Source: an uncultured Bacilli bacterium (lineage in GTDB: Bacteria > Bacillota_I > Bacilli_A > RF39 > UBA660). From it: 64,000 nt of DNA. Location: the NCBI GenBank assembly GCA_934098705.1, contig CAKOPC010000001.1, forward strand, positions 310,001-374,000, given 5' to 3'. This document shows, in pieces, positions 49,521-59,200 of this stretch; position 1 is the first letter of the stretch, and each line of letters starts with the position of its first letter. The notes below the pieces were generated by a model. That model saw nothing but the letters and a program-made list of their open reading frames with translations, ran no database searches and was not told where the DNA came from. The translations under genes were made by a program, and so were the position numbers.

Positions 49521-50066
49521 TCAAATCTCCTTTAATATAGATAACATCCTATCTTCATAATCATTTAAACTACCATTATTTAAAATATAAAAATCAGCAT
49601 ATGAAATAGGACCACCCTTAGCTAAATTTTCTATTTCTGCTATATCTCTATCTTTAGCTTGTAAATTATTTAAACTTCTTATATCCCTTTTAGATAATCT
49701 TTCATATCTTATATTTTTATCTACAACTATTGCTATAACAATTAAATTATCCTTAAATTCTTCTTTTAATAGAACAAGTTCATCCCAAGAATAAAGACCA
49801 TCTAAAACAACATTATTATTTTTTAAAAGTTCTTTTATCTTAGGTTTTAATATTGTAGCAAACGCAGACATACCATATTTATTTCTTAAATCTTCTCTTA
49901 TTAATTTTTCATTCTCTGGTGTTATTTCCATATTTTTATCTTTTAAAATATCCATTGTAACTTTACCAAAATAAACTACTTTAAAACCCTTATCTTCTAA
50001 AATTTTACAACCAACGCTTTTACCAGCGCCACACATACCAACAATCGCTATTACTTTATGTTCCAT
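49521..50066 (-). CDS. P-loop kinase of the dephospho-CoA-kinase/UPF0200 type
   Basis: 181 residues from ATG 50066 (AAAGGAG upstream; the longer frame to 50168 covers promoters). Walker A GMCGAGKSVG. After it come KGFKVVYFGKVTMDIL, a conserved KRDIRSLNNLQAKDRDIAE and the closing ADFYILNNGSLNDYEDRM, which matches the UPF0200 family of nucleotide-binding kinases better than CoaE. Substrate unknown. It is 6 bp upstream of alaS on the same strand. Confidence 0.75.
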   Translation of the reverse strand: MEHKVIAIVGMCGAGKSVGCKILEDKGFKVVYFGKVTMDILKDKNMEITPENEKLIREDLRNKYGMSAFATILKPKIKELLKNNNVVLDGLYSWDELVLLKEEFKDNLIVIAIVVDKNIRYERLSKRDIRSLNNLQAKDRDIAEIENLAKGGPISYADFYILNNGSLNDYEDRMLSILKEI

Positions 50067-50091
50067 AATACTCCTTTCATCTAACGTTCCT

Positions 50092-50121
50092 ATAATATCA
50101 AATAAAAAAATACAAGTCAAT
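50092..50121 (-). promoter_or_regulatory. Promoter 1 of the 50066 kinase-alaS unit
   Basis: TTGACT (50116-50121), 18-nt spacer, TATTAT (50092-50097) on the minus strand, 25 nt before the ATG. The -35 lies in the string ACCTAATATTGACTTG shared with the 16454 gene. Confidence 0.6.
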
Positions 50122-50170
50122 ATTAGGTAACAATACTTTAAAAAAACTTCAAATTCAAACTTACGCATAT

Positions 50171-50199
50171 ATAATATTACATAAACAAAACTTTGTCAA
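50171..50199 (-). promoter_or_regulatory. Promoter 2 of the 50066 kinase-alaS unit
   Basis: Consensus TTGACA (50194-50199), 17-nt spacer, TATTAT (50171-50176) on the minus strand, 105 nt upstream of the ATG. The resulting leader would cross promoter 1. Confidence 0.65.
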
Positions 50200-50235
50200 G
50201 TATAAAACGCACATTTGTTTGTAAAAAATAAAATA

Positions 50236-50261
50236 AAAAAAGATGCCATATTAACATCTAT
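50236..50261 (-). terminator. Terminator of the AI-2E-type transporter gene
   Basis: AGATG and CATCT arms (50241-50245, 50255-50259) around a 9-nt loop, ending in seven Ts on the minus strand; the stop codon is in the arm. Confidence 0.65.
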
Positions 50262-51394
50262 TTTTGTTTTATTTTATTCATTATTTCATACTTTTCATCG
50301 AAATGATTAATAATAATTTTAAATCCCGCAATAATTGGTGTTGCAAAAATCATACCAACAATTCCAAAGAAATATCCAAAAATCAAAAGTCCTATCATAA
50401 TAGTAACTGGATGTAATTTCATTGTTTTACCCATAATTATTGGATTTAAAATAACACCATCTATTTGTTGTATTGCAAAAGCCATAACACCAGATAAAAT
50501 TCCAACCATAGGACTTATTGAAAAACCAACAATAACACATATTGCACCACCAATCCAAGGTCCAATATATGGAATAATATTTGTAATACCACATATTATA
50601 CCAAATAATAAAGGTGTTGAAAGTCCAACCATACTATAACCAATAGTGGATAATATAGCAATTATAAGTGAAATAAGAAGTGTACCTTGAATAAATTTTT
50701 TAAAAGCATCATTTAACTTAGTTGTTAAACTTATAATGTCTTTATGATATTTTTTAGGTATTAAATCAAGAACATGTTTTACACTATCAAAATCTATAAG
50801 TAAATAAAAACCAACAAGTGCTCCTATAAAGAAAGAAGCAACTCCACTTGCAAAATTACTTGCAATATTTATCATATTTTGTGGAAGTGTAGTTGTAAGA
50901 TTAGTTCCAATATGTTCTAATGATTTGTATATACTATTTTCTATATTTGTCAAATCAACTCCAGTTGATGAAAAGTTAGCAAATATATTACTTATAAATC
51001 CTTTAATTGATAACAAAAGTTGTGGAAGAGTTGCAATAAAATCATTTATTTGTTTATAAAGCATTGGTACAACAAGTCTTAATAAAAGATAAAGAATAAC
51101 TGTAAAAGAGAAAAATACAACTATTGCTCCAATAACCCTTTTTACATTTTTCTTTTGTAAATAACTTACCAAAGGATCAAGTATCCAAGCTATAACAACT
51201 CCAACAAAAAATGGTGATGCTACCTTTAAAACATTTAATAAAAATTTAAATATATTAAGCTCTCTAAGTATAAGTATACAACCAATTATTATAGCAATAA
51301 TCATCGTTATAAAAAATACCTTTAATATTTCTTTAGATAAACTTATAACTTCATTTAAATTTTTATAATTTATTTTATCTTTATCATTTTTCAT
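50258..51394 (-). CDS. AI-2E/PerM family membrane transporter
   Basis: 378 residues with about eight membrane helices. Family signs are the N-terminal helix pair, a large extracytoplasmic amphipathic region (about 110-200), GALVGFYLLIDFD, and the central GVICGITNIIPYIGPWIG-like stretch here reading FGIICGITNIIPYIGPWIGG. Members export or exchange small solutes; the substrate here is unknown. GGGGAGG precedes the ATG. Confidence 0.88.
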   Translation of the reverse strand: MKNDKDKINYKNLNEVISLSKEILKVFFITMIIAIIIGCILILRELNIFKFLLNVLKVASPFFVGVVIAWILDPLVSYLQKKNVKRVIGAIVVFFSFTVILYLLLRLVVPMLYKQINDFIATLPQLLLSIKGFISNIFANFSSTGVDLTNIENSIYKSLEHIGTNLTTTLPQNMINIASNFASGVASFFIGALVGFYLLIDFDSVKHVLDLIPKKYHKDIISLTTKLNDAFKKFIQGTLLISLIIAILSTIGYSMVGLSTPLLFGIICGITNIIPYIGPWIGGAICVIVGFSISPMVGILSGVMAFAIQQIDGVILNPIIMGKTMKLHPVTIMIGLLIFGYFFGIVGMIFATPIIAGFKIIINHFDEKYEIMNKIKQK

Positions 51395-51422
51395 AAAAAA
51401 TATCCTCCCCGTCTTTACTTTT

Positions 51423-51450
51423 ATTATATCAAAGTATTAATAAATGTAAA
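51423..51450 (-). promoter_or_regulatory. Promoter of the transporter gene
   Basis: Minus-strand TTTACA (51445-51450), 16-nt spacer, TATAAT (51423-51428), about 29 nt before the ATG. Confidence 0.55.
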
Positions 51451-51455
51451 GATTA

Positions 51456-51486
51456 AAAATACCTATATTTACATAAAGGTATTTTA
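51456..51486 (-). terminator. Terminator of the 53-residue gene
   Basis: AAATACC and GGTATTT pair on the minus strand with a 14-nt loop, followed by TTAATC; located directly after the stop of the small gene. The T run is short. Confidence 0.5.
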
Positions 51487-51645
51487 TTTATTACAACAAG
51501 GACATACACTTTTCATTGATAACATGTTTGATACTTTGTTTTTAATTTTATATTTTAAATCATCTGGCATTGCAAAGTAAGCAATAACGCCACCAACAAC
51601 CATCGCACAAGTTATACTACATGCTAAAATATTTCCTTTTTTCAT
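51484..51645 (-). CDS. 53-residue membrane protein with CPCC tail
   Basis: A small frame: ATG at 51645 with GGAGG 8 nt upstream, TAA at 51484. Sequence KKGNILACSITCAMVVGGVI (one membrane segment), then a basic amphipathic helix (DLKYKIKNKVSN) and VCPCCNK at the end. It resembles short YtxH-type or pilin-adjacent peptides but no family is certain. It lies between the transporter and recD2 with its own hairpin. Confidence 0.65.
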   Translation of the reverse strand: MKKGNILACSITCAMVVGGVIAYFAMPDDLKYKIKNKVSNMLSMKSVCPCCNK

Positions 51646-51688
51646 AAAATCATCCTCCATGTTTTTATTATGTCCTAAAAAATATAAA

Positions 51689-53875
51689 TTAATACTCTAA
51701 ATCTTGTAAAAAATTTTTTAAATAAGTTTTTCTATCCTGACACCTATCATTAAAAATAGCTCTTCTTAAAGCAGTTATTTCTCCTATTAAAATAAGTTTT
51801 TTCTTAGCCCTTGTAATTGCTGTATAAATAAGTTTTCTGTAAAGCATTATACCATATTTATTTAAAACAGGTATTATAACAGTATCAAACTCACTACCTT
51901 GAGATTTATGAATACTTATTGTATACCCTAAAGTAAAATTAGCAAAAGTAGATGGTGTAAACTTAACAATATTACCATCAAAATCAACTAATACTTCCTT
52001 TTGCCCATTACTTTTTATTTTTAATATCCTCCCAATATCACCATTAAATACATTTTCATCAACCATATTAACAAGTTCAATTACTTTATCACCACATCTA
52101 TAAACCATACCATCTATTAAAATTTCATTTTTATTACCTTTAGGATTTATAATATCTTGCATAAACATATTTAAATCATCAATACCATTATCCCCTTTAT
52201 ATACTGGAGCAAGTGTTATAAACTTGTTAAAATCACTATCCAAATTATTTTTATATTTAATAATAATATCTTTTAAATAATCCTTTATATTATCATTATT
52301 AGCCTCTATAAATATTAAATCATCACCCCTATTAAGAAAATCATATGAAAAATTATTATCTATTATATTATAAGCAAACTGATTTATATTACTATTTTCG
52401 TCCTGTCTATATAAAGTATTTAATTTAACTATATTTACCATATTACTATCTACTATATCTTTTAATATTTGTCCAGGTCCTACACTTGGTAACTGATTAT
52501 AATCACCAATTAAAATAATTTTAGTATTATCCTTAAGACCTAAAAACAAACTATGCATAAGATATACATCTATCATACTTGATTCATCTATTATAACAAA
52601 TTTAGTATTACTTTTATTATATTCATTTATATTAAATGTATTATCTTCTTTATTCCACTTTAAAAACCTATGAATAGTTGAAGCTTTTAAAAGTGTCTGT
52701 TCTGCAATCCTTTTAGCAGCTCTACCTGTTGGAGCAAGAAGTGTTAAATTATCCATTAAATCTTCATATGAAAAACCATTTAAATCCTGATATAATTTAC
52801 ATATTGCTTTTATAATAGTTGTTTTACCAGTACCTGGTCCTCCCGTTATTACTAAAAAATTACTTTTTATTGCCTCTTTAATAGCTAACCTTTGATCTTC
52901 ACTATAAGTAATATTGTAATACTCTTCCAAAGACTTAATATCATCCAAAGATACCATATCAAGACTATTTTTAAAACTTAAATAACCTATTCTATCTGCA
53001 ATACCCTTTTCAGCCTCATATAATTTGTAATAAAAGTATTTATCATCTATTAATATAATAAAAGCCTCATCTATAAGTAATTTAATAGATAATAAAATAA
53101 CCTCTTCATCAAATATAAAAAGTGCCCTTTTAGTATAATTTACTATCTCACTTTGTGAAAGATAAGTATTACCCAAAGTATATGAAACTGTTTCACAAAC
53201 ATACTTTATACCAGCTTTAACTCTTCTTATATCAGTATCTGCAATATCAAAATTAGCTCTTATACTATCAACCTTTTTAAAGGTTATCTCATATATGTCA
53301 TCTATTAAATCATAAACATTTTCTTTAACAATATCAAGTGTCATATTTTTATATTTGTTATTTATAAGTATTGAATCCTTTGCCTTAAATCCACATTTAT
53401 TAAGTTCAACTATTGTTTTATAACTATTTTCATATTTATTTAAATTCTCTATAATTATATCTTGTTTCTTTTTAGAAAGTCTAGGAACCAAGCTTAAACA
53501 AGTATTATCATTAATTATTTTATCTAAAGCATCATCTCCTAAAACCTTTACAATAGATGTTGCCATACCTTCCCCAATGCCAGGAAACAAATTACTTGAT
53601 AAAAAATCAATAACATTATCTTTTTCATTTGGTAAAGTAATTTCATAAGATGTAACACTAAACTGTTCCCCATACCTTTCATGAAGTGTAAAATCCCCAT
53701 TAAAAATATATATATCACTTTCATTTAAATCAGCAAAATAACCAGTAAAAGTTACTGTCTTATTTTTAAAATGTTCGTATTCTAAAGAAGCATCTTTAAT
53801 TTTAAAAAGACCAACACTATATCCTTTATCTGATCTAAATATATATTTTTTAAAATTACCCTTAATAAATCCCAT
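51689..53875 (-). CDS. recD2: RecD2-type DNA helicase
   Basis: Superfamily 1B helicase (YrrC/RecD2), 5'-3' translocase in repair and fork maintenance. 728 residues: N-terminal OB and HhH domain (LFPGIGEGMATSIVKVLG), Walker A ITGGPGTGKTTI, motif II FVIIDESSM, LIGDYNQLPSVGPGQ, and the 2B tail with YTISIHKSQGSEFDTVIIP, then YTAITRAKK. GAGGTG precedes the ATG. It is near the Deinococcus size and shorter than in Bacillus. Confidence 0.95.
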   Translation of the reverse strand: MGFIKGNFKKYIFRSDKGYSVGLFKIKDASLEYEHFKNKTVTFTGYFADLNESDIYIFNGDFTLHERYGEQFSVTSYEITLPNEKDNVIDFLSSNLFPGIGEGMATSIVKVLGDDALDKIINDNTCLSLVPRLSKKKQDIIIENLNKYENSYKTIVELNKCGFKAKDSILINNKYKNMTLDIVKENVYDLIDDIYEITFKKVDSIRANFDIADTDIRRVKAGIKYVCETVSYTLGNTYLSQSEIVNYTKRALFIFDEEVILLSIKLLIDEAFIILIDDKYFYYKLYEAEKGIADRIGYLSFKNSLDMVSLDDIKSLEEYYNITYSEDQRLAIKEAIKSNFLVITGGPGTGKTTIIKAICKLYQDLNGFSYEDLMDNLTLLAPTGRAAKRIAEQTLLKASTIHRFLKWNKEDNTFNINEYNKSNTKFVIIDESSMIDVYLMHSLFLGLKDNTKIILIGDYNQLPSVGPGQILKDIVDSNMVNIVKLNTLYRQDENSNINQFAYNIIDNNFSYDFLNRGDDLIFIEANNDNIKDYLKDIIIKYKNNLDSDFNKFITLAPVYKGDNGIDDLNMFMQDIINPKGNKNEILIDGMVYRCGDKVIELVNMVDENVFNGDIGRILKIKSNGQKEVLVDFDGNIVKFTPSTFANFTLGYTISIHKSQGSEFDTVIIPVLNKYGIMLYRKLIYTAITRAKKKLILIGEITALRRAIFNDRCQDRKTYLKNFLQDLEY

Positions 53876-53921
53876 AATGCACCTCAGTACATATTATATA
53901 CAAAAATTTGTTCGTAGTAAA

Positions 53922-53944
53922 GAAAAAAGTATGCCAAGCATACT
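53922..53944 (-). terminator. Terminator of the 53943 gene
   Basis: AGTATGC and GCATACT pair perfectly with a 2-3-nt loop and are followed by TTTTTTC on the minus strand. Confidence 0.7.
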
Positions 53945-54137
53945 ATAACATTTGTTTTAAAACTTTATTAAATAAATCTTTATCATTAACACTTTCTATA
54001 AAACCATCACGATCTAAAAGAAGTGCTACATCATTATTATTATCTTCTCCTATAACATATATATAATTGTTACCCTCATAATTACATCTTGCAACAACTA
54101 TATATTCTTTATTATCAATAGTTAATATTTCTTCCAT
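53943..54137 (-). CDS. Small protein, possibly DUF1292-like
   Basis: 64 residues, alternating strands: EEILTIDNKEYIVVARCNY and NYIYVIGEDNNNDVALLL then a helix at the end (LFNKVLKQML). Layout is like the DUF1292/YrzB group, but without a clear signature. It follows the 54139 gene with a 1-nt gap. Function unknown. Confidence 0.5.
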   Translation of the reverse strand: MEEILTIDNKEYIVVARCNYEGNNYIYVIGEDNNNDVALLLDRDGFIESVNDKDLFNKVLKQML

Positions 54138-54138
54138 A

Positions 54139-54699
54139 TTATTCTCCCTTTACATTAGAACGATTTTGATAAATATAATCTAAAAGACTAGAACCAGTCT
54201 TACTTGCTATTTCATCATCATCCATGAATTTATAAAAGGTATTGATATTATCTAAGTAAAAGTCGCCCTTATTTTCATCAGTTGAAGGAAGTAAATTTTC
54301 ATAAGCATCAAGTATATAACCATCTTCCATTATAAACTTTTCATTGTCATTATCAAAATAATAATTTTTACCATCAACAGTTACTTTTACATAAGCTGGT
54401 GCATCAAATAAATCATCTGTAAAGGATACTTCATCTCTTCCTCTTTTTTCTCTATAATCATTAAATTCATTATGTGTTTTAACAAGACTAGCAACTGATA
54501 GTGTACCACAAACTAAAATAGTTCCTAAAACTGACATAGCAATAGCTTTTTTAAGGTCAAAATTACTCTTTTTTGGTACTTGTTTTGACTTTTTTTCTTG
54601 TTTTTCTACCCTTACTACTTTACCATTAAAATTTTCCATTATTTGATCGTTTATATGAGCCCTTAATATTCTTTCATTATCATAAGATAAATCTTCCAT
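54139..54699 (-). CDS. Single-pass membrane protein, unknown
   Basis: 186 residues: a cytosolic N-terminus (about 50 residues, basic), one membrane helix (AIAMSVLGTILVCGTLSVAS), then an extracellular domain with a TVDGKNYYFDNDNEKFIM strand pair. It is type II by the positive-inside rule. Operon partner of the 53943 gene. No family recognised. Confidence 0.65.
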   Translation of the reverse strand: MEDLSYDNERILRAHINDQIMENFNGKVVRVEKQEKKSKQVPKKSNFDLKKAIAMSVLGTILVCGTLSVASLVKTHNEFNDYREKRGRDEVSFTDDLFDAPAYVKVTVDGKNYYFDNDNEKFIMEDGYILDAYENLLPSTDENKGDFYLDNINTFYKFMDDDEIASKTGSSLLDYIYQNRSNVKGE

Positions 54700-54781
54700 A
54701 ACAAAACCTTCTTCCTATAATTATATAATAACATAAATATTACTTTTTTCAAAGTTTTAAAGCCTATTTTACGTAAATTAC

Positions 54782-56035
54782 CTATAAGCAAATATTATCT
54801 TTAGTAAGAGTTACACTAACTATTTCATTTTGTTTATATTTTTTATCAAGTCTTATTTTTAAATAGTTACTAGTATGCCCATAAGCATAATTTTCATCAT
54901 GATTTTCTACCAAAACATCAAGTGTTTTACCAATAAATTTATAAGCATATTCCCTTTCAAGCTCATTTGATATAGCAATTAATCTTTTAGAACGTTCCTT
55001 TTTTACATTACCATCAACTTGATTTTCCATAAGAGCAGCCTTAGTACCATTACGTTTTGAATATGGGAAAACATGTAATTTTGAAAACTTAATTTCCTTA
55101 ACAAATGAAATATACTCTAAAAAATCCTCTTCTGTTTCACAAGGAAAACCAACTATTGCATCTGTTGTTATGCTAATATCTTCCCTTATACTTCTTATTT
55201 TATCTATCATTTCTTTAAAATATTTTTTATCATATTTTCTATTCATTAGTTTTAATATTTTATCACTTCCACTTTGAAGTGGTATATGTAAATGTAAACA
55301 AAGTATAGGATTTTTCAAAAGTTCAAGAAACTTGCTATCAAGTTCTGTTATTTCTATAGATGATATCCTAAGTCTTACAAGTCCTTCTATTTTTAATATA
55401 TCTTCTAAAAGATTAGAAAATGAAGTATTTATATCTTTACCATAACTTCCAGTATGAATACCAGTTAAAACTATTTCTTTATAACCATTTTTAACTAAAT
55501 TTGTAACTTCATCAAGTACTTTTTGATACTCTTTACTTCTTATTGGACCTCTTGTATATGGTATGATACAATAACTACAAAAATTACAGCAACCATCTTG
55601 TATCTTTACAAAAGCCCTTGTTTTATCTTCAAAGTGTTCTATTTCCATATCTTCAAATGGAACACACTTCATATTATCATAAACAATATTTTGCTTTTTA
55701 TTTTTTATATACTCTTCTACTAAAGAAACTATTTTACTTTTATTATAATTACCAACAACAATATCTATACCATCAGTATAAGAAAATTTACTACTTTCAA
55801 CAAAACAACCACAAACAACCAGTATCGCATCTTTATATTTATTTTTTATATGATTAATCATCTTTCTACTTTTACTATCAGCATTATTAGTAACAGTACA
55901 AGTATTTATAATATAAATATCGCACCTTTCATTAAAATCACCAATTTCATAACCACTATTTTTAAATAAACTTAATATATATTCACTTTCATACATATTA
56001 ACTTTACAACCCAAACTACATATTCCTACCTTCAT
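54782..56035 (-). CDS. mtaB: tRNA t6A37 methylthiotransferase
   Basis: Radical SAM methylthiotransferase making ms2t6A at position 37 of tRNA. 417 residues: N-terminal cluster domain with SLGCKVNMYES, TCTVTNNADSKSR and CGCF; radical SAM motif CCNFCSYCIIPYTRGP; C-terminal TRAM domain. In Bacillus mtaB (yqeV) is close to dnaK-dnaJ, as here. AGAGGTAATT precedes the ATG. Confidence 0.94.
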   Translation of the reverse strand: MKVGICSLGCKVNMYESEYILSLFKNSGYEIGDFNERCDIYIINTCTVTNNADSKSRKMINHIKNKYKDAILVVCGCFVESSKFSYTDGIDIVVGNYNKSKIVSLVEEYIKNKKQNIVYDNMKCVPFEDMEIEHFEDKTRAFVKIQDGCCNFCSYCIIPYTRGPIRSKEYQKVLDEVTNLVKNGYKEIVLTGIHTGSYGKDINTSFSNLLEDILKIEGLVRLRISSIEITELDSKFLELLKNPILCLHLHIPLQSGSDKILKLMNRKYDKKYFKEMIDKIRSIREDISITTDAIVGFPCETEEDFLEYISFVKEIKFSKLHVFPYSKRNGTKAALMENQVDGNVKKERSKRLIAISNELEREYAYKFIGKTLDVLVENHDENYAYGHTSNYLKIRLDKKYKQNEIVSVTLTKDNICL

Positions 56036-56066
56036 AATTACCTCTTTTAATTAAAATAAATTAGAA

Positions 56067-56981
56067 CTAATCTAATTTATCTTTTAACCTCTTTAATTGT
56101 TTTAAAAACTCTTCTGTCTTTTTAATTTCCATATCAAGTTCTTTTATATCAATAGTTTCTCCAAGTTCATTATATTCTTTTTTATATATAACATCCCTTT
56201 TAACACCAAAAACTGGTGATATAACTTGACTATTTTTAAATTTTTTTGATTCACTATTTACATAGTACACCATTTTTTCATCATCATCTTTAGAAGAATC
56301 TTTAAATGAATCAATAACACTATCTTCATCTATAGCATTAATTTTATAACTTTTTTCATCTTTTGAAACATCTAATTTATCTAAATCTGTATCTTCCTTA
56401 TCATCTTTTTCATGAAACTTATAAAGTTCATCTATTGTTATTGGTTCATTACCATCATCTTCAAGTACCTGTTCGTTTGAAAGATCAAAATCTAAATTTT
56501 TACTCATAAGTTCATCATACGAAATAATAGAGTTTTCTTCCTGTATCTTTTCAAAAAAAGTTGGCGTTACTATATCACTTTGTTCTTCATAAACAAGTTT
56601 TTTAGCAGCCTCTTCGATTGCCTTTTTAGCCTCTTTAGGAGTTTCCTCTTCCTTATAAATAATATGTTCTTCCTCTGCAGGAACATTTTTATCTACTTTA
56701 TCTACCTTATCTGTTTTTTCTATATTTTCTAATTCTTTTATTTTTAATATATCTTCTAAATGTTTATTATCTTTATTTTTATCTAAGGAAATATTATTAT
56801 TATCTTCTATATCACCATCGTAATCTTCTAAATTTTCTTGAAGTGTATATTCCTTGTTATATTTTAATTTATTCTTTCTTTCAATAAGAAGTATTATAAA
56901 AAGTAAAAAAACTATAACAACAATAATACCAATTATTACAAGTACACCATTTTCATTTAAAAGATTTGTTATTTTTTCCAT
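56067..56981 (-). CDS. Membrane-anchored acidic protein with ISPVFG motif
   Basis: 305 residues from ATG 56981 (GGAAG 8 nt upstream). One N-terminal membrane helix (VLVIIGIIVVIVFLLFIILL), then a long acidic, low-complexity cytosolic region. Near the end is KKFKNSQVISPVFGVKRDV and a C-terminal coiled coil (KELDMEIKKTEEFLKQLKRL). The 34365 protein has a related island. ZipA-like layout (anchor, linker, motif), but this is only a resemblance. No function is assigned. Confidence 0.7.
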   Translation of the reverse strand: MEKITNLLNENGVLVIIGIIVVIVFLLFIILLIERKNKLKYNKEYTLQENLEDYDGDIEDNNNISLDKNKDNKHLEDILKIKELENIEKTDKVDKVDKNVPAEEEHIIYKEEETPKEAKKAIEEAAKKLVYEEQSDIVTPTFFEKIQEENSIISYDELMSKNLDFDLSNEQVLEDDGNEPITIDELYKFHEKDDKEDTDLDKLDVSKDEKSYKINAIDEDSVIDSFKDSSKDDDEKMVYYVNSESKKFKNSQVISPVFGVKRDVIYKKEYNELGETIDIKELDMEIKKTEEFLKQLKRLKDKLD

Positions 56982-57048
56982 GCCCATCACTTCCATTTGC
57001 AATTAATATAATATCATAAAGTATAGAAAAAATAAAGACAAACATAAA

Positions 57049-57085
57049 AAAGATTTTGTTAAACAAAATAACAAAATCCTTAAGT
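57049..57085 (-). terminator. Terminator of the 57080 pseudopilin gene
   Basis: GATTTTGTTA and TAACAAAATC pair on the minus strand around a short loop and run into TTTTTTATG; the stop codon precedes the left arm directly. Confidence 0.7.
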
Positions 57086-59119
57086 ATCACTAATACATGC
57101 TGTACATGTTCTATTAGCAACACCATTAGTACATGACAAATTACAAACACATTGCTTATTAACACATTTTTGATTTGTTTTACAAGTTGGATTACAACTA
57201 TTATTACTTTTACACTTACATGTAGATTGGTCAAGATACTTTCCTGAACCACATGTTTTGTTGCATTCACAAGTACATGTTTTCTCATTTAAGGTAAAAC
57301 CAGATGCACATGTTTTAGTACAAGTACCAGTATCAGTACCAGATGACAAAGGCTTACAAACACACGAACTATCATACTTCCCAAGACCAGTTGATGTAGT
57401 ACATGTTGTTTTAGGAACACATGATGCAACACATTTACAGCTATCATTATATTTACCTACAGCTCCTTGATCTGTCATACATGAACCACCTTTAGTACAA
57501 GATAATTCACATTTACAATTCTCATTATATGTTCCAGTACCATTTTTACAAGTAGCCCCATACGTACAATTTGCGGTACATACAGCATAATAACAACCAT
57601 TACCCTCAATACCAACATAAGTACCCGCAACACCATTAGATGTTTTGCAAGAAATTATAGATTCAAATTTATTTTCGTCTGCCTTAGTACAAAAATCACC
57701 AGCACCAGTATTAGGATTACATTCTGCTGTAGTCTTTTCCCAAACTCCTGAAGTTGAACATTTATAGGTACATCCATCAGTTGCATGAGTAATGTTACCT
57801 GGAGTACAAGTTTTAGAATCAGGACATGCTATTTCACTATATCCAGAACCATCAGTTTTACATTTGTAGCACTTACCACCAGAGGTGGTTTCCTTATTAG
57901 GAACGCAACTTAATGTAGAACCACATTCACTTGAATTATATTCAACTATAGTTTTTACACCATTACATGTTTTATAATAATTTTTACTACTATCACAACC
58001 ATAAACACAGCTTTCTTTACTGTCACACTTCCAAGCACCATTAACACAAGTTGCATCACAATTTGAAAAACCAGTTAAAATTGTTTTGCTTCCTTCTTCA
58101 CAAACCGTAGGATTATCAATATTATCATCTATTCCAGTAGCTTTAGCTGGAACTATAACAATAGGACAAACCTGTTTATTTCCATTACAGTCTTCTACTT
58201 GTAAAATGTACTGCGTAGTTTCATTTGTTCTATCAAAAGAAACATTAAATGTTTCTTCATTTACACTACCACAAGCAAAGCTATTATAAACACGACCTTT
58301 ATTATCACTTATCTTCTTAATTGCATAATTATCAGTAAAACTAAATTTATACTCATATTGTGTATTGCTTGTTTTAGATAATTCAACCGTACACTTTGGT
58401 TTTTCTTCATCAACTACCTTATTTATAATAGTTGTACTACAAGTTACAGTGGAATCTCCCCTATAAACTTCAAAAGTATAATTACCAGAAGAGGTAACAT
58501 AGTAATGAGGCTTACCATTTTCGATTTCAATTAAAATATTACTACTTGTATTATTATCTTCCAAAGGAGACATTACACCATCCCCATTATGACGAAGAAT
58601 AATTTCTTTTTTCTTTTCATTAACTTTTATAACATCCTCTACTTCGCAATACAACATTTCATTTAAATTAGCAACATTACAATCTTTATCATTCTCTATT
58701 TTTGAAGAACATATATCACACAAACCATATGAATAAGAATTTTTGCCATTGTTTCTAACAATTATATTACTCTTATTAGTTATACAATTATTTCCATTTT
58801 CATCTGCAACTTGATTTGTTAAATAATTACCATCAACTAATTTATTAGCATCAAGAATCATATTATAAATAAGAACAGAATGTGTATTACCTCCCACATC
58901 TTTTTCTTCTCCCATCTGCCCTCTTGGCAATTCTTCCGGATGATTAGAAAAATAATCTTTTGCAGCTAAAACAATAGTTTCCTTTAACTTTTCGTAATAT
59001 TCCTTATTTCCTTTTTCTTTATATCTTTTAATATTTGGTATTATAAGACCTGCAATAACTGCTAAAATAACAATAACTGCAAGTACTTCAATAAGTGTAA
59101 AACCTTTTTTATTTTTCAT
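57080..59119 (-). CDS. Large Cys-rich pseudopilin with Ig-like domains (copy 1)
   Basis: 679 residues. Class III prepilin leader: KNKKG, then FTLIEVLAVIVILAVIAGLI with Glu +5. A stalk (IPNIKRYKEKGNKEYYEKL) and pilin head are followed by two Ig-like segments ending in VQDCN-type ILQVEDCNGNKQVCPI. A Cys-rich tail runs from about 335 to the end, with repeats such as FSNCDATCVNGAWKCD and C..G.C-type EGF-like modules. It is far longer than normal pseudopilins (100-200). Leader and promoter are duplicated in the 59265 gene. It was probably exported and disulfide-linked. Confidence 0.8.
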   Translation of the reverse strand: MKNKKGFTLIEVLAVIVILAVIAGLIIPNIKRYKEKGNKEYYEKLKETIVLAAKDYFSNHPEELPRGQMGEEKDVGGNTHSVLIYNMILDANKLVDGNYLTNQVADENGNNCITNKSNIIVRNNGKNSYSYGLCDICSSKIENDKDCNVANLNEMLYCEVEDVIKVNEKKKEIILRHNGDGVMSPLEDNNTSSNILIEIENGKPHYYVTSSGNYTFEVYRGDSTVTCSTTIINKVVDEEKPKCTVELSKTSNTQYEYKFSFTDNYAIKKISDNKGRVYNSFACGSVNEETFNVSFDRTNETTQYILQVEDCNGNKQVCPIVIVPAKATGIDDNIDNPTVCEEGSKTILTGFSNCDATCVNGAWKCDSKESCVYGCDSSKNYYKTCNGVKTIVEYNSSECGSTLSCVPNKETTSGGKCYKCKTDGSGYSEIACPDSKTCTPGNITHATDGCTYKCSTSGVWEKTTAECNPNTGAGDFCTKADENKFESIISCKTSNGVAGTYVGIEGNGCYYAVCTANCTYGATCKNGTGTYNENCKCELSCTKGGSCMTDQGAVGKYNDSCKCVASCVPKTTCTTSTGLGKYDSSCVCKPLSSGTDTGTCTKTCASGFTLNEKTCTCECNKTCGSGKYLDQSTCKCKSNNSCNPTCKTNQKCVNKQCVCNLSCTNGVANRTCTACISDT

Positions 59120-59164
59120 AATATCACCTATCCTACAATAAAATTATAAACTATATTTAATACT
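58920..59164 (-). repeat. Dispersed repeat, copy 1 (pseudopilin 5' region plus leader)
   Basis: Matches 60466-60706 on the same strand. Nearly identical over about 120 bp around the start codon (59041-59160 with 60587-60706); lower identity further into the gene. It indicates duplication or gene conversion of promoter plus pilin leader. Confidence 0.85.
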
Positions 59165-59171
59165 TTAGCAA
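59143..59171 (-). promoter_or_regulatory. Promoter of the 57080 pseudopilin
   Basis: Minus-strand TTGCTA (59166-59171), 17-nt spacer, TATAAT (59143-59148), then an identical leader with AGGTGATATT before the ATG. Confidence 0.7.
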
Positions 59172-59200
59172 TATAAAATTATTTTATAGTATAATTTTTA

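Noticed and set aside
56953..57288. Open frame of 111 codons on the minus strand
   Set aside because: It overlaps the Cys-rich tail of the 57080 gene in another frame and has no ribosome site; its hydrophobic, Val-rich composition comes from reading Cys/Thr codons out of frame.
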